The notes below the pieces were generated by a model. It was not told where the DNA came from. It saw only the letters and a program-made list of their open reading frames with translations, and did no database searches. A DNA stretch of 64,000 bases, taken from positions 372,001 to 436,000 of the forward strand of contig JAEZLH010000017.1 in assembly GCA_023435895.1 (NCBI GenBank), given 5' to 3'. Below are positions 45,835 through 55,105 of this stretch, piece by piece. Made by a program: the position numbers and the translations under genes. Each line of letters opens with the position of its first letter. Position 1 is the first letter of the stretch. The DNA comes from Bacillota bacterium (GTDB lineage: Bacteria; Bacillota; Clostridia; Lachnospirales; Lachnospiraceae).

Positions 45835-46393
45835 TGAATAGTCCTCCATTTTCGTCCAGTTGGTTGGACATTTCTTTCGATTCCATGTCCTTTTTCTTAC
45901 CCATAATAAGATGAAAACCTAATGCGATGATTCCGCAGCCAATTAGGAACTGTAAGAAATAACGTCCGAAATAGTATAATGCATCTCGTATAAAGTTGGG
46001 AAGCATCCACTGAACCATTTCATAAAAATTACTCCATAGCACGGAAAATCCGAAGAAGATAAGGATAACTGCAATGATTATACGGAATTTCCCTTTCAGG
46101 AGACCTTCTCTGTTGTTTAAAAGTTCGGGATAGAGAATAAAGTCATCTTTCTTAGCTAAAAACTCTTCTTCCGGTAATGCACGAAGATTAAAGGTATCAA
46201 AGAAAGCAAAAAACCAGATGATGGGCATTGCAAATAAAATTGGACTTAAATTGAGCCAGGTTGAGGCGAAAATTAATAGAAAGAATGCGGACATCAGGCT
46301 TGCACCCCGCTTCATAAATCCCATATACATCTGACCGGCTCCGGGTAAGAAAGCAAAACAAAATGTTAAAAAGCTACTTCTCTTGTTGATCAT
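45827..46393 (-). CDS. Membrane protein of sigma operon
   Basis: The 188-residue protein begins with a TM2-domain-like stretch (FLPGAGQMYMGFMKRGASL, about 15-33) then helices near 35-65, 98-120 and 138-160, so four or five in all. The last helix has GCGIIALGFHLIMGKKK. It overlaps the anti-sigma gene by 20 bases and the next gene by eight; GGAGGT precedes its ATG. It probably works with the small LiaF-like protein in the envelope response that this sigma factor controls. Confidence 0.7.
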   Translation of the reverse strand: MINKRSSFLTFCFAFLPGAGQMYMGFMKRGASLMSAFFLLIFASTWLNLSPILFAMPIIWFFAFFDTFNLRALPEEEFLAKKDDFILYPELLNNREGLLKGKFRIIIAVILIFFGFSVLWSNFYEMVQWMLPNFIRDALYYFGRYFLQFLIGCGIIALGFHLIMGKKKDMESKEMSNQLDENGGLFNE

Positions 46394-46889
46394 GATTAGA
46401 TACCTCCATTTTCATTATTTGATTTGAAAAATTTAATATTGATTTACTGATGTGATCCATTCCATTGCGTAGAGAGATGGTAATTGGTTCATTCTTATCG
46501 GATTGATTGATACCTGCAGTAGTGGCAACTCCCGGAATTTTGATTTTATCCGGATTATTCGGGAGATTGAAGGAAAGTAAAAGCAGTAGGAGCGCGCATA
46601 CCGTCGCAGTACCAACCTTTAAGCTATACCATAGTAATTTGATTTTCCTTGAGGATTCGTTCATCTTTTTAGCAAGTTGTATTTCCGGTTTTTTTGTAGC
46701 TGCTAAAATATTCTCCTTCATAGTTCGAGGTGCAGGAATGATATCCTCTGACATGAGGGAGCTAAATTGGTCTGCACAATAATCACAAGAAGCGACATGC
46801 ATTAGAAACTCTTGCATTTCATTTTGATTCATAAGATCTTGTTGAAATAAAATAAATTGTTCTTTGGTAATGTGTTTCTTATCATTCAT
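46374..46889 (-). CDS. Zinc-finger anti-sigma factor
   Basis: From the chosen start the protein has 171 residues. Near residue 30-45 the segment HVASCDYCADQF has the H-x3-C-x2-C of the zf-HC2/ZAS domain that binds ECF sigma factors. One membrane helix follows near 92-110, and the C-terminal ~60 residues would be outside the cell. GGGAGG nine bases before the ATG at 46889 supports this start over the one at 46910. It overlaps the sigma gene by eight bases, so the pair is coupled. Release of sigma probably follows an envelope signal. Confidence 0.85.
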   Translation of the reverse strand: MNDKKHITKEQFILFQQDLMNQNEMQEFLMHVASCDYCADQFSSLMSEDIIPAPRTMKENILAATKKPEIQLAKKMNESSRKIKLLWYSLKVGTATVCALLLLLLSFNLPNNPDKIKIPGVATTAGINQSDKNEPITISLRNGMDHISKSILNFSNQIMKMEVSNHDQQEK

Positions 46890-47397
46890 GGATAAGTGCC
46901 TCCCTCCCATAGGTTTTTTGTAGTTGTGATCTGGCTCGGTATATTTGAGTTTGAACCGTTTTAAGATTCTTCCCGGTGTTTATTGCAATCTGTGACGGTG
47001 ACAGCTCATAATAAAAATAGTCAAGAGCGATTTCCCTGTAAGGGGATTTTAATCGGTTGCATCGATCCGATAGTTGTTGTTTGATTTCTTTCTCTAGAAC
47101 TTTATCCTCAGGTAAAGGCTCTTTTCCTGTCTGAGTGATAAAGTATTCTTCCTCAGTAGGTTGACTCTTTCGTTCCGCTCTTTTAATAAAATCCAGGCAT
47201 TTGTTGGTGGCGATACGACTTAGCCAAGCTTTTTCATGCTGACGGTCAAAAGTAGAAAGATGTTTGTAGACGGAAAGGAAAGTTTCCTGTGCCAAATCTT
47301 CCGCCTCAAAATAATCTCTTACAATTTTATAACAGATAGAATAGATTAAGTTCTGGTATGTATCAATCAGATACTCATAATATTGCTCATTATTAAT
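46882..47397 (-). CDS. ECF RNA polymerase sigma factor with apparent AUU start
   Basis: The full protein is 171 residues, a normal length for sigma-70 group 4. Region 2 includes YEYLIDTYQNLIYSICYKIV then AEDLAQETFLSVYKHLSTF, and region 4 includes SPYREIALDYFYYELSPSQIAINTGK. No ATG, GTG or TTG lies in frame before the core of region 2. The first is TTG at 47295, which would remove 34 conserved residues. A strong GGAAGGGAGG sits eight bases before ATT at 47395-47397, which I take as the start, a type known for infC. It is followed, overlapping, by its anti-sigma gene. Confidence 0.8.
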   Translation of the reverse strand: MNNEQYYEYLIDTYQNLIYSICYKIVRDYFEAEDLAQETFLSVYKHLSTFDRQHEKAWLSRIATNKCLDFIKRAERKSQPTEEEYFITQTGKEPLPEDKVLEKEIKQQLSDRCNRLKSPYREIALDYFYYELSPSQIAINTGKNLKTVQTQIYRARSQLQKTYGREALIHE

Positions 47398-47423
47398 CGG
47401 TTCCGCCTCCCTTCCTATTAATC

Positions 47424-47442
47424 CGTTATATTGAATATAACG
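47424..47442 (-). promoter_or_regulatory. Perfect palindrome at the sigma-operon 5' end
   Basis: CGTTATATTGAATATAACG is a perfect 9-1-9 palindrome ending 27 bases before the ATT start. A possible -10, TATACT (minus strand, 47445-47450), lies next to it without a clear -35. It could be an operator or a hairpin over the ribosome site. Confidence 0.5.
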
Positions 47443-47481
47443 TTAGTATAATGCATTTATCTTCAACTTAGAATAAGTTTA

Positions 47482-47595
47482 TTATGCCAATTGACTTTTT
47501 CTAGAATTGCGGATTAAATTCTTTAATCCTTTGAATGCAGAAAATGCTAGGATAAGTGCACTGATTATAGTAGCTCCTTTGATAAACTTTTTCAT
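47482..47595 (-). CDS. 37-residue membrane peptide
   Basis: A short basic membrane peptide, MKKFIKGATIISALILAFSA and so on, ends in KNLIRNSRKSQLA. A very good Shine-Dalgarno (AAAGGAGGAAG) lies five bases before the ATG at 47595. The frame can be read upstream to 47754 but without a ribosome site. It lies just upstream of the sigma operon with its own site. Its Lys/Arg ends and single helix recall small toxins or stress peptides, but no family is recognisable. Confidence 0.6.
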   Translation of the reverse strand: MKKFIKGATIISALILAFSAFKGLKNLIRNSRKSQLA

Positions 47596-47961
47596 AACTT
47601 CCTCCTTTGAATTATTAACGATTCCTAAACAATAACGAGGGGAGAAGGGGAATGTCTTCAAGTTTTTAAAAAATATCATAAAACATGAGTACATTAGATC
47701 AATCATTTTTTCTATACTTTTGTAGAACGGTTTATTAATTAAAAAATAGGTCAAATATTATAATGATACCGGAGAGAATTTTCAATTGTAAATTTACATA
47801 AGAATTTTTGATTATGGAATAATTTTTTCAGACATATTAATATTTGCAGTATTAAAAATATGTGCTAAACTAGAGCGAAATGCATAATATTGCTCAGTGA
47901 AAGAGCTGATTATAATGGAAATAATGGGAAATATAACGAATATGAGGAGTGATAATAAAAA
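47596..47961 (+). other. Divergent spacer before the DUF6273-like gene
   Basis: The 366-base AT-rich spacer separates the 37-aa peptide gene from the plus-strand gene at 47962. I see no clear promoter, RNA element or repeat. Confidence 0.4.
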
Positions 47962-49200
47962 GTGGAAGAAAAATTAAACGAAAATGAGAATGGTATAGAA
48001 TTGAGTGAGGAAGAGCTTGCCCAGATAGAAAGAGAAGAAAATTATCAGCAAGCAATCAGGCTATTCAACAGTATAGATTGCATGACCTTGACTTATCAAA
48101 AGATTGAGATGTTGCAAAAGTTGGCAGATGATTTTAATGAGATGGATGGCTATCAAGATAGCGAAGATCTTATGAGAGAATGCCTGGAGATTAAAAAGAA
48201 AACAGAAGTTGATCTAAAAAAGAGTGCATATGAAAGAGCAAAGGAGAAAAAGGATACCTCAAAAACACCTGATGAGTATAACAAAGCAATAGAGGCATTG
48301 AGTCGTGTTAATGGATTTCAAGATGCAGAACAGTTAGTTGAGGAATGTAAAAGAGAGGGTACTGCATTGATAAAAAGGAAGAGGAGAAATTCAATATTAC
48401 TATCATTGGCTATATTAGCAGTGTTTGTATTGTTAATTGCTTATTCTCATACTTCCTATGCGAAATATTATTATGCGAATTTTAGTATGGCAACAAAAGC
48501 ATATCCTTCTGCAATAACTAGGTATTTGGAGCTAAGAGATTTCAAGGATAGCGAGAGTAGATATATACAAAGCTATTACCTAATGGGGAAGCAGCTAGTA
48601 AAGAATAAGAATTATGATGAGGCTGCCAGAGCATTTGGAAGGGTTGAAACATATAAGGACAGTGAAAAATTAAAAGTAGAAACAGAAAAAAAGGAACTGG
48701 TAAAAGCTCAAATAGGAGATAAAGTGACCTTTGGTAATTGTGAATGGAAAGTGCTGGACAAGAAGGATGATCAGGCATTATTACTTCGCAATGAGAATTT
48801 GTCCACAATGCCATATCATAACACCATTGAAGCTGTAACCTGGGAAAAATCTTTCATAAGACAGTGGCTGAATTCACGCTTTCTTAAAGAAGCCTTTTCG
48901 AATCTGGAGCAAAAGGAAATCATACTTTCGGATTTGAAGAATGAGAATAATGCAGTTTATGGTACCACGGGCGGTGAGAATACAAAGGATTATGTATATC
49001 TTCTAAGCATACGGGAAGCAAGAAAGTATTTGCCCAATGTAGCGGGCATAAAATCAAATGCGTGGTTACGCTCCCCGGGTAATAATCCTACCGCAGCTGC
49101 GTTCTATAGTGCGGACGGCAAGGTGATGGATTATGGGTATGAGGCAACCGACGTAGCTATCATGGTACGTCCTGTTATCACCGTTAAGGTAGAATCGTAA
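47962..49200 (+). CDS. TPR-like membrane protein with DUF6273-like domain
   Basis: The 412-residue protein has a helical cytoplasmic part (about 1-135) with two short repeat pairs based on QDSEDL/QDAEQLV, a single membrane helix (about 142-160), two more such repeats (FKDSESR, YKDSEKLKVE) outside, and a C-terminal domain of about 170 residues beginning GDKVTFGNCEWKVLDKK and ending VMVRPVITVK-like. That last part matches the DUF6273 type found in many clostridial surface proteins. The start is GTG at 47962 with GAGGAGTGAT upstream. A perfect 16-base terminator follows. Confidence 0.75.
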   Translation: MEEKLNENENGIELSEEELAQIEREENYQQAIRLFNSIDCMTLTYQKIEMLQKLADDFNEMDGYQDSEDLMRECLEIKKKTEVDLKKSAYERAKEKKDTSKTPDEYNKAIEALSRVNGFQDAEQLVEECKREGTALIKRKRRNSILLSLAILAVFVLLIAYSHTSYAKYYYANFSMATKAYPSAITRYLELRDFKDSESRYIQSYYLMGKQLVKNKNYDEAARAFGRVETYKDSEKLKVETEKKELVKAQIGDKVTFGNCEWKVLDKKDDQALLLRNENLSTMPYHNTIEAVTWEKSFIRQWLNSRFLKEAFSNLEQKEIILSDLKNENNAVYGTTGGENTKDYVYLLSIREARKYLPNVAGIKSNAWLRSPGNNPTAAAFYSADGKVMDYGYEATDVAIMVRPVITVKVES

Positions 49201-49224
49201 TTTAAAGAATAAATAGAAGAGCAA

Positions 49225-49272
49225 AAATAAGGTGATGATCATTCCTGGAGGAGCGATCATCACCTTATTTAT
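49225..49272. terminator. Terminator
   Basis: AAATAAGGTGATGATC (49225-49240) pairs perfectly with 49255-49270, with a T-rich tail and an A-rich head, so it may work both ways. Confidence 0.85.
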
Positions 49273-49387
49273 ATCAATCATATTATGAAGCGTGATTATA
49301 TTTCGTTATACTTTTATGATATGTATAACTCAAAATATAAGATAATCAGAACACATGATACATTTTCAAGGATGAATCTTGACTTTG

Positions 49388-49407
49388 AGCAAATTGCCAT
49401 TGCGACA
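49388..49407 (-). repeat. Repeat left block, inverted copy D
   Basis: Read on the minus strand this contains GCAATGGCAATTTGCTC, the left block of the dispersed repeat family. The right block is not present. Confidence 0.4.
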
Positions 49408-49441
49408 GTATAAATAGGGCTTATTGGCTCCTAACATTTTA

Positions 49442-50761
49442 TTATTCCAAAACAAAGATGTTGTAGATTGCCTTGGTAGCTTCTTCAAAATCCTCTTCCG
49501 CTACACCAATAATGATGTTTAGTTCAGAAGAACCCTGGTCAATCATTTTAACATTGATTTTGGCAGCGGCTAGAGCGGTGAAGATTCGAGCAGCAGTGCC
49601 TCTCGCTTTTCGCATACCTCTGCCTACTACAGCAATCAAAGCAAGATTATCTTCGATATCGATATGGTCCGGGTTTGTTCTGGAGATGATTTCGTCGATT
49701 ACTACCTTTTCTTTTCCCTTAATGGATTCGGTATTAATAATAACGCTTAAGGTGTCAATTCCTGAGGGCATATGTTCAAAACAAAGATTGTTTTTTTCTA
49801 GAGCACGTAGCACGTTTCTTCCGAAGCCAACTGCGCTGTTCATCATATCTTTTTCAATATTGAGAACGGAGAAGCCCTTCTTTCCAGCGATACCGGTAAT
49901 AATGAAATTGCTGCTGTCCACGGTCTGGGATACAATCATTGTGCCAGGATCCTGAGGAAGATTTGTATTTTTAATGTTAATCGGAATACCCTTGGTACGA
50001 ACCGGGAAGATTGCATCTTCATGAAGAACGGTAGCACCCATATAGGAAAGCTCACGAAGTTCTCTGTAAGTAATCGTAGTAATCGGTCTTGGATTTTCAA
50101 CTATTCTTGGATCGCAGATTAGAAAACCGCTGACATCGGTCCAGTTTTCGTATATGGACGCATTAATCGCACTGGCAACGATGGAGCCGGTGATATCGGA
50201 ACCGCCGCGTGAAAAAGTCTTAATGGTGTCATTGGGCATGGAACCATAAAATCCCGGTATAACGGCGTTCTCAAGTTCAGCTAGTTTTGGAGCTAATTTG
50301 GATAAGGTTTTTTCTAAATCGAATACGCCGCTTTCACTGAAATAAAGAAGACCTACGGTATCAAGGAAAGGAAAGCCTAAATATTTAGCAAGTACGATAC
50401 TATTGAGGTATTCACCACGGCTTGCAGCATAATCGCGTCCTGCACTGTGTGCAAAAGAAGCTTTTATGTATTTAAACTCTTCTTCCAAAGATAAATCAAT
50501 ATTCAAATCCTTTATAATGGAATTATAACGCTCTTCAATGGATGCGAATTCTTTTTCAAAATTCTCTCCTTTAGCAGCTTTATCGTAACAGTTATAAAGC
50601 ATATCCGTAATTTTAATATCTTCAGAAAAACGCTTGCCGGGAGCAGATGCAACTACAAAACGTCTTGTTTTGTCTGCATGGATAATATCCGCTACCTTTT
50701 TGAATTGATTTGCATCGGCGAGAGAACTTCCACCAAATTTCACAACCTTAGTATCATTCAT
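49442..50761 (-). CDS. lysC: Aspartate kinase
   Basis: This 439-residue enzyme phosphorylates aspartate, the first step to lysine, threonine and methionine. The kinase domain starts VVKFGGSSLAD (residues 6-16), and the substrate loop SRGGSDITGSI lies near residue 185. Two ACT domains follow (about 300-439), so the enzyme should be feedback-inhibited by Lys and/or Thr. No other gene of the pathway is adjacent. AGAGGA precedes the ATG. Confidence 0.94.
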   Translation of the reverse strand: MNDTKVVKFGGSSLADANQFKKVADIIHADKTRRFVVASAPGKRFSEDIKITDMLYNCYDKAAKGENFEKEFASIEERYNSIIKDLNIDLSLEEEFKYIKASFAHSAGRDYAASRGEYLNSIVLAKYLGFPFLDTVGLLYFSESGVFDLEKTLSKLAPKLAELENAVIPGFYGSMPNDTIKTFSRGGSDITGSIVASAINASIYENWTDVSGFLICDPRIVENPRPITTITYRELRELSYMGATVLHEDAIFPVRTKGIPINIKNTNLPQDPGTMIVSQTVDSSNFIITGIAGKKGFSVLNIEKDMMNSAVGFGRNVLRALEKNNLCFEHMPSGIDTLSVIINTESIKGKEKVVIDEIISRTNPDHIDIEDNLALIAVVGRGMRKARGTAARIFTALAAAKINVKMIDQGSSELNIIIGVAEEDFEEATKAIYNIFVLE

Positions 50762-50919
50762 GACTATCCTCTTTCTACGCAGTAAAGCAGCGCGGTTATT
50801 AATAAATGTAAACTTATATTTTTACATTATATTATAACTTTTCAAAATAATCAATTGGTGATAAAGAAAGAAATTTTTCACAATATCAGTAAGCTATTGT
50901 ATGATATTACAGTTTCATT

Positions 50920-53052
50920 TTATAAGCGGAACTTTTCAACGATAGCCTTCAGCCCGTCTGCATAGGCTTTGTTTTCTTGTACCATTACTTGAGTCTTTGC
51001 GGTTAATGTTACTATATTGGAATTACTGTTTGCAACATCATTAACACCTTCTGCGGATTCCGCCATCATGGAATTGATTTCTGATATGGATTGTGATATT
51101 TCCGTCATATGTTGGCTCATGGACTCAATTTGATTATGTATGCTTTCCATGGCCTCATTCATGGTGGAGGCATCGGAATTATAGCTTTCACTGCTGGTTA
51201 GGAAGGTGGAATAGTCTGAGAGTACATTGTTGCCAAGAAACCCTAGTAACTGTTCCAAACTTTCTGAAATATTTCTGACAGCAAGATAGACTTCATCAAC
51301 TACTTCATTAATGTGGGATACCGTCATGGAGGATTGGGTTGCCAATTTTCCGATTTCTTGTGCAACCACAGAAAATCCACTGCCTGCATCTCCGGCTCTT
51401 GCTGCTTCAATAGAAGCATTTAAAGAAAGTAAACTGGTCTGACTTGCTATATCTTTGATGGTATTGGAAAGCATCCCGATTTTCTCTACGGACTTGGAAT
51501 GCTCCAGGGCATCAGCGGTCATTACTCGAATCTCTTCATAGATAGTTCTGGTCTTTTGGGTTGCCTGCTCCGTTGAAATTTTAAGTGCTGCTGCTCGTTG
51601 CATTAAATTAGTGGATAACTCTGCACCTAATTGAACCTTAGTTGTAATGTCTTCTGATTTCAACTCCATCTGTTCAATGGAGGAATGAATTTGTTCGGTG
51701 GTTGAGGAGGTTTCCTGCATACCGGCAGATAATTCTTCGGTGGTAGCAGAATTGTCGGTTGCATGGTCATTTACGGAATAAGCGATACGGTCAAGCTGAT
51801 CAGAGGAGGATGTTAATTTCCCGGAAGTTTCACTAATCTGTAGTATCATGGATTTTAGGACTTCACGCATTCTCTCAATGGAACGACTCATTTCTCCGGT
51901 TTCATCTTGTCTGGCGGATAGGAGAGTGAAAGAGGTATCTTCGCTAAAATCAAGCTCTGCGGTTTTATTAATTAATCTAGTAATTCTCTTAATGGATGAA
52001 GTAATTGTTCCAGTAAAAAAGTATGCAATGATACTAAGAATGAGAACAAGGATGATACTGATGAGTAACGTTCTTGAGGCAACCACATTAAGTGAGGATA
52101 ATATTTCGGATTGATCGGCAGCAACTACTAGAATAAGGTCATTCTTTTCATTCACCTTATATGCACCATATTGCTCCAAGTTGTTATATTTATAATGAAG
52201 AATTCCAATATCCTTTTGGCCACTGTTGTTTTCATAATTAACAAGAGAATCAAACTCTTTTACGGGCATCTTTGTTCCGATTAGGCTTTCTGTAGGATGA
52301 TAGATGACATTACCGCTTGAATCGAGGATAAAGGCATATCCTGATTTATAATCACCTACCTGAATATCGGAAAGAATGTTTTGAAAGGAGGATACTTTCA
52401 CAGTGGTGATAATTGCTCCTGTGAATTCTGTTACGGGTGTGTCGTGGTTATCAGGAGAGTTGTTAGAAGTGTTGCTACCTGGCATGGTACCATCCATTGG
52501 GTTCATGCCCTGCATATCACGAAGTGGAATTGCAATGGAGAGGCAGACATCACCGGAGGAGTCAGAGGTATAAACATCACCATGGGTGCTTTGGCCGCTA
52601 GAGACCATCTTTTTAAAATATTCCTTTGAGGAAAGGTCGCTTCCTAACTGTGACTTATTGGTGCTATAGAGAACTTTACCTTTGGCATCAATGATTGAAA
52701 TATCTTCGTTGGCGGAGTTACTACTTATAAACATGGAGACTAAATCATCAATAGCCTTCGTATCCGAAGTTCCACCGGAATTGACAAACCCAGAAATAGC
52801 ACCAGAACTCATTAGAAATGAGATGGAACGGGTGAGTTGATCTACCGATTCATCAAGGTTTTTATTGTAGGAGGTTGCCAAGCTTTTCAGATTTGTTTCA
52901 GTGCTGGTACGAATTTCATCTCTGCTCACATAGTACATACTGAAGAAATTCACGCCTACTGCAAATAAAATAGAACAGGTACATAATAAAGCGACTTTCC
53001 TTTTGATAGAGAAGAAAGATTTGTGTGTGTTTTTTTTACTTCGTTTTGTCAT
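50920..53052 (-). CDS. Methyl-accepting chemotaxis protein with dCache sensor
   Basis: The 710-residue receptor has a membrane helix at about 18-38, a large outer domain (about 45-330) of the dCache type, a second helix (about 335-355), HAMP (~356-410) and a signalling domain whose tip contains SLLSLNASIEAARAGDAG. The outer domain has an odd Met/Gly/Asn/Asp-rich loop near residues 180-205 (GMNPMDGTMPGSNTSNNS). dCache domains often bind amino acids, amines or organic acids. GAGAGG lies before the ATG at 53052. It faces the Pro/Gly-rich gene divergently. Confidence 0.92.
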   Translation of the reverse strand: MTKRSKKNTHKSFFSIKRKVALLCTCSILFAVGVNFFSMYYVSRDEIRTSTETNLKSLATSYNKNLDESVDQLTRSISFLMSSGAISGFVNSGGTSDTKAIDDLVSMFISSNSANEDISIIDAKGKVLYSTNKSQLGSDLSSKEYFKKMVSSGQSTHGDVYTSDSSGDVCLSIAIPLRDMQGMNPMDGTMPGSNTSNNSPDNHDTPVTEFTGAIITTVKVSSFQNILSDIQVGDYKSGYAFILDSSGNVIYHPTESLIGTKMPVKEFDSLVNYENNSGQKDIGILHYKYNNLEQYGAYKVNEKNDLILVVAADQSEILSSLNVVASRTLLISIILVLILSIIAYFFTGTITSSIKRITRLINKTAELDFSEDTSFTLLSARQDETGEMSRSIERMREVLKSMILQISETSGKLTSSSDQLDRIAYSVNDHATDNSATTEELSAGMQETSSTTEQIHSSIEQMELKSEDITTKVQLGAELSTNLMQRAAALKISTEQATQKTRTIYEEIRVMTADALEHSKSVEKIGMLSNTIKDIASQTSLLSLNASIEAARAGDAGSGFSVVAQEIGKLATQSSMTVSHINEVVDEVYLAVRNISESLEQLLGFLGNNVLSDYSTFLTSSESYNSDASTMNEAMESIHNQIESMSQHMTEISQSISEINSMMAESAEGVNDVANSNSNIVTLTAKTQVMVQENKAYADGLKAIVEKFRL

Positions 53053-53303
53053 GTCGTTACCTCTCATTAGTTGATATATTTTGGAATTCGTGTATCAAAA
53101 GCTCTATACTATAGCAATGGAAGCAGAACAAATATTATAGTAGGGTTTCATTACCACCAAATTGCCAAATTGAATACGGATATAATAAAGGTAAATTGTG
53201 AGTTTATTGTGTAGGATTGATGAAAATTATATGAATATTTTATTACTCATTTAGTCGGATTCAGAGAATGGTTTCACCTTTCGGGAACATTGTCATAAAA
53301 TAA

Positions 53304-53822
53304 ATGTATGAATATAACGAAGAAAGGGATACATCGTTGAATAGAGAGAATAACAATAATAGATCAAATGACCGTAGACAGGATAGGCAACAAAGAGATA
53401 GGTCAAGAAACCCGATGCCACAGCCAGGACCCGGTATGGGAATGCCGCCTGGAATGCCACCCGGAATGCCGCCTGGAAGACCTGGAATGGGAGGACCGGA
53501 ATTTGGACCGCCCGGTGGTGGTATGGATGAAATGCCAAGATCTGCACCTCCGAACTTTATACCAGAGGCACCTAGAATGGAGAAGAGTCCCATGGGAGGA
53601 GTATACTTTGTTAATCCTTCCAATCAACGAGGGGGAAATAACCGACCCATAAGAAGATGTGTTAATAGCTTTACGTATATTTGGCTAAGGAATGGTAATA
53701 ATTTTTGGTTTTATATAACCAGAGCGGATGATATCTTTATTCAAGGCTTCCGTTGGAGAGGAAATCGCTGGGAGTTTGACCGAATTGCGAGAAACAGAAT
53801 TATATTCTATCGATGCTTCTAA
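53304..53822 (+). CDS. Pro/Gly/Met-rich protein with conserved WFY C-terminus
   Basis: The 172-residue protein has three parts. Residues 1-36 are charged and Asn/Arg-rich; ~37-75 contain repeats of GMPP/PGMPPG; the C-terminal ~60 residues are aromatic and basic (FTYIWLRNGNNFWFYITRADD then GFRWRGNRWEFDRIA). I recall similar C-termini in clostridial surface or spore-associated proteins with variable collagen-like fronts, but no function. There is no strong RBS; the ATG at 53304 is the only in-frame start before the charged region. Repeat-rich codons in three frames explain the antisense ORFs. Confidence 0.65.
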   Translation: MYEYNEERDTSLNRENNNNRSNDRRQDRQQRDRSRNPMPQPGPGMGMPPGMPPGMPPGRPGMGGPEFGPPGGGMDEMPRSAPPNFIPEAPRMEKSPMGGVYFVNPSNQRGGNNRPIRRCVNSFTYIWLRNGNNFWFYITRADDIFIQGFRWRGNRWEFDRIARNRIIFYRCF

Positions 53823-53964
53823 AAGTAAGGAAAAAAGGTATTACAGTAGAATTGATAGTAGGTAATTTAAACAGATATACCGAAGTACAATGATAGCAAT
53901 TGTGTGTACAACTGACGCAATATGTGAATACTACGTTTGGAGTATAGTTAATAATAGAGTAATA

Positions 53965-54023
53965 TAATAAAGTCCCTGACCTATTAGACATGTGGTATGC
54001 CTAATTAGTCAGGGACTTTATTA
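53965..54023. terminator. Bidirectional terminator
   Basis: TAATAAAGTCCCTGAC (53965-53980) pairs perfectly with GTCAGGGACTTTATTA (54008-54023), with further inner pairing. It separates the Pro/Gly-rich gene from the converging lgt gene. Confidence 0.88.
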
Positions 54024-54032
54024 AGAACTGAT

Positions 54033-54869
54033 TTATTTGTCTTCGGTACCGTGTGTTATATCATCACTGGAGTTAAGCTCCTCGGAGCTATTCATAGGAG
54101 CTTCCACTACTACTGATTTTTTTGCTTTGAAGCCACAGATGATTACCAAAGCGACACCAATAATAAACAGGAAGATGGAGATGAATTGTGATGTTGACAA
54201 GCTTCCTATTTGTCCACGTTCCAAGTCACCGCGGAAGAATTCGATTATAAATCTTCCTGCGCTGTAGAAGACGAGATAAAAGCCGGCTACTTGACCATGC
54301 GCTTTCGTTCTTCTGGAAATGAGAACCAACACAGCAAAATTTATAAAGTTAAGTACACTTGAGATAGGTTGGGTAGGAATTAAGTGAACGCCACTTGGAG
54401 CAAAATCGGAGTGAGGAAAAACCAGGCTAAAAGGACTTTTTGTTTCTGCTCCATAACAGCAGCCCGCCAATAAACAACCCATTCGTCCAAAGCCCTGCGC
54501 TAATGCAATAGAGGGCATTACGATGTCGAAGTATTCCAAGAAATTCAACTTATGTTTTACAGTAAATAAATAGCCTGCGAAAATCCCCCCTATGATACCG
54601 CCGTATACGACAAACCCTTCTGATACATTTAATAAAACACTGGGATCTTTGATGATGGTTTTTAGTATGGTTAATATGTAAAGCAGCTTTGCACCAAGTA
54701 TTCCCCCTGTTGCACACCATATGGTTAAATTAAAGATCAGTTCATGCTTTAATCCTTTGAGTTTTGCACGGTACTCAACGGTTAAATAAGCAGCGATAAT
54801 ACCAATTGCAATCATTAACCCATAGCCATGAATTACATAAGGCCCGATTTTTAATAATTCGTTCTTCAT
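54033..54869 (-). CDS. lgt: Prolipoprotein diacylglyceryl transferase
   Basis: The 278-residue membrane enzyme transfers diacylglycerol from phosphatidylglycerol to the lipobox Cys. It has seven predicted helices. HGYGLMIAIGIIAAY (~15-30) is the conserved N-terminal HGYG segment with the catalytic His region. The signature GRMGCLLAGCCYG replaces the commoner GRxGNFxNxExxG, a divergent type seen in clostridia. The C-terminal ~30 residues are Ser/Glu-rich and cytoplasmic. GGAGGG five bases before the ATG at 54869 sets the start. Lipoproteins in this window would be its clients. Confidence 0.9.
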   Translation of the reverse strand: MKNELLKIGPYVIHGYGLMIAIGIIAAYLTVEYRAKLKGLKHELIFNLTIWCATGGILGAKLLYILTILKTIIKDPSVLLNVSEGFVVYGGIIGGIFAGYLFTVKHKLNFLEYFDIVMPSIALAQGFGRMGCLLAGCCYGAETKSPFSLVFPHSDFAPSGVHLIPTQPISSVLNFINFAVLVLISRRTKAHGQVAGFYLVFYSAGRFIIEFFRGDLERGQIGSLSTSQFISIFLFIIGVALVIICGFKAKKSVVVEAPMNSSEELNSSDDITHGTEDK

Positions 54870-55105
54870 TATACCCTCCAAGTTTTCATTTGGTACTCCC
54901 TCCGATCAATTATAATTGTATTTTATCGGACGGTTAAGATAAGTATAACGAATATTTTGTAAAATGAAAACAGTTATTTTGTTGAATTAAAGGCGCTGTT
55001 TTATTATCACCTTCCATAAATTATTAATTCTATTGCTTATTCAAATTATAAAGGAACTCTGTTGAATGAATTTGCTAATATTTATCATAAAATCAAAACT
55101 CATTC

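Noticed and set aside
53435..53490. Short tandem DNA repeat (GGAATGCCNCC) as a CRISPR-like array
   Set aside because: It is an in-frame coding repeat for PGMPPG with no spacers.
53261..53652. Three further frames over the Pro/Gly-rich gene
   Set aside because: Simple repeats keep several frames open; only the frame starting at 53304 has a conserved-looking aromatic end.
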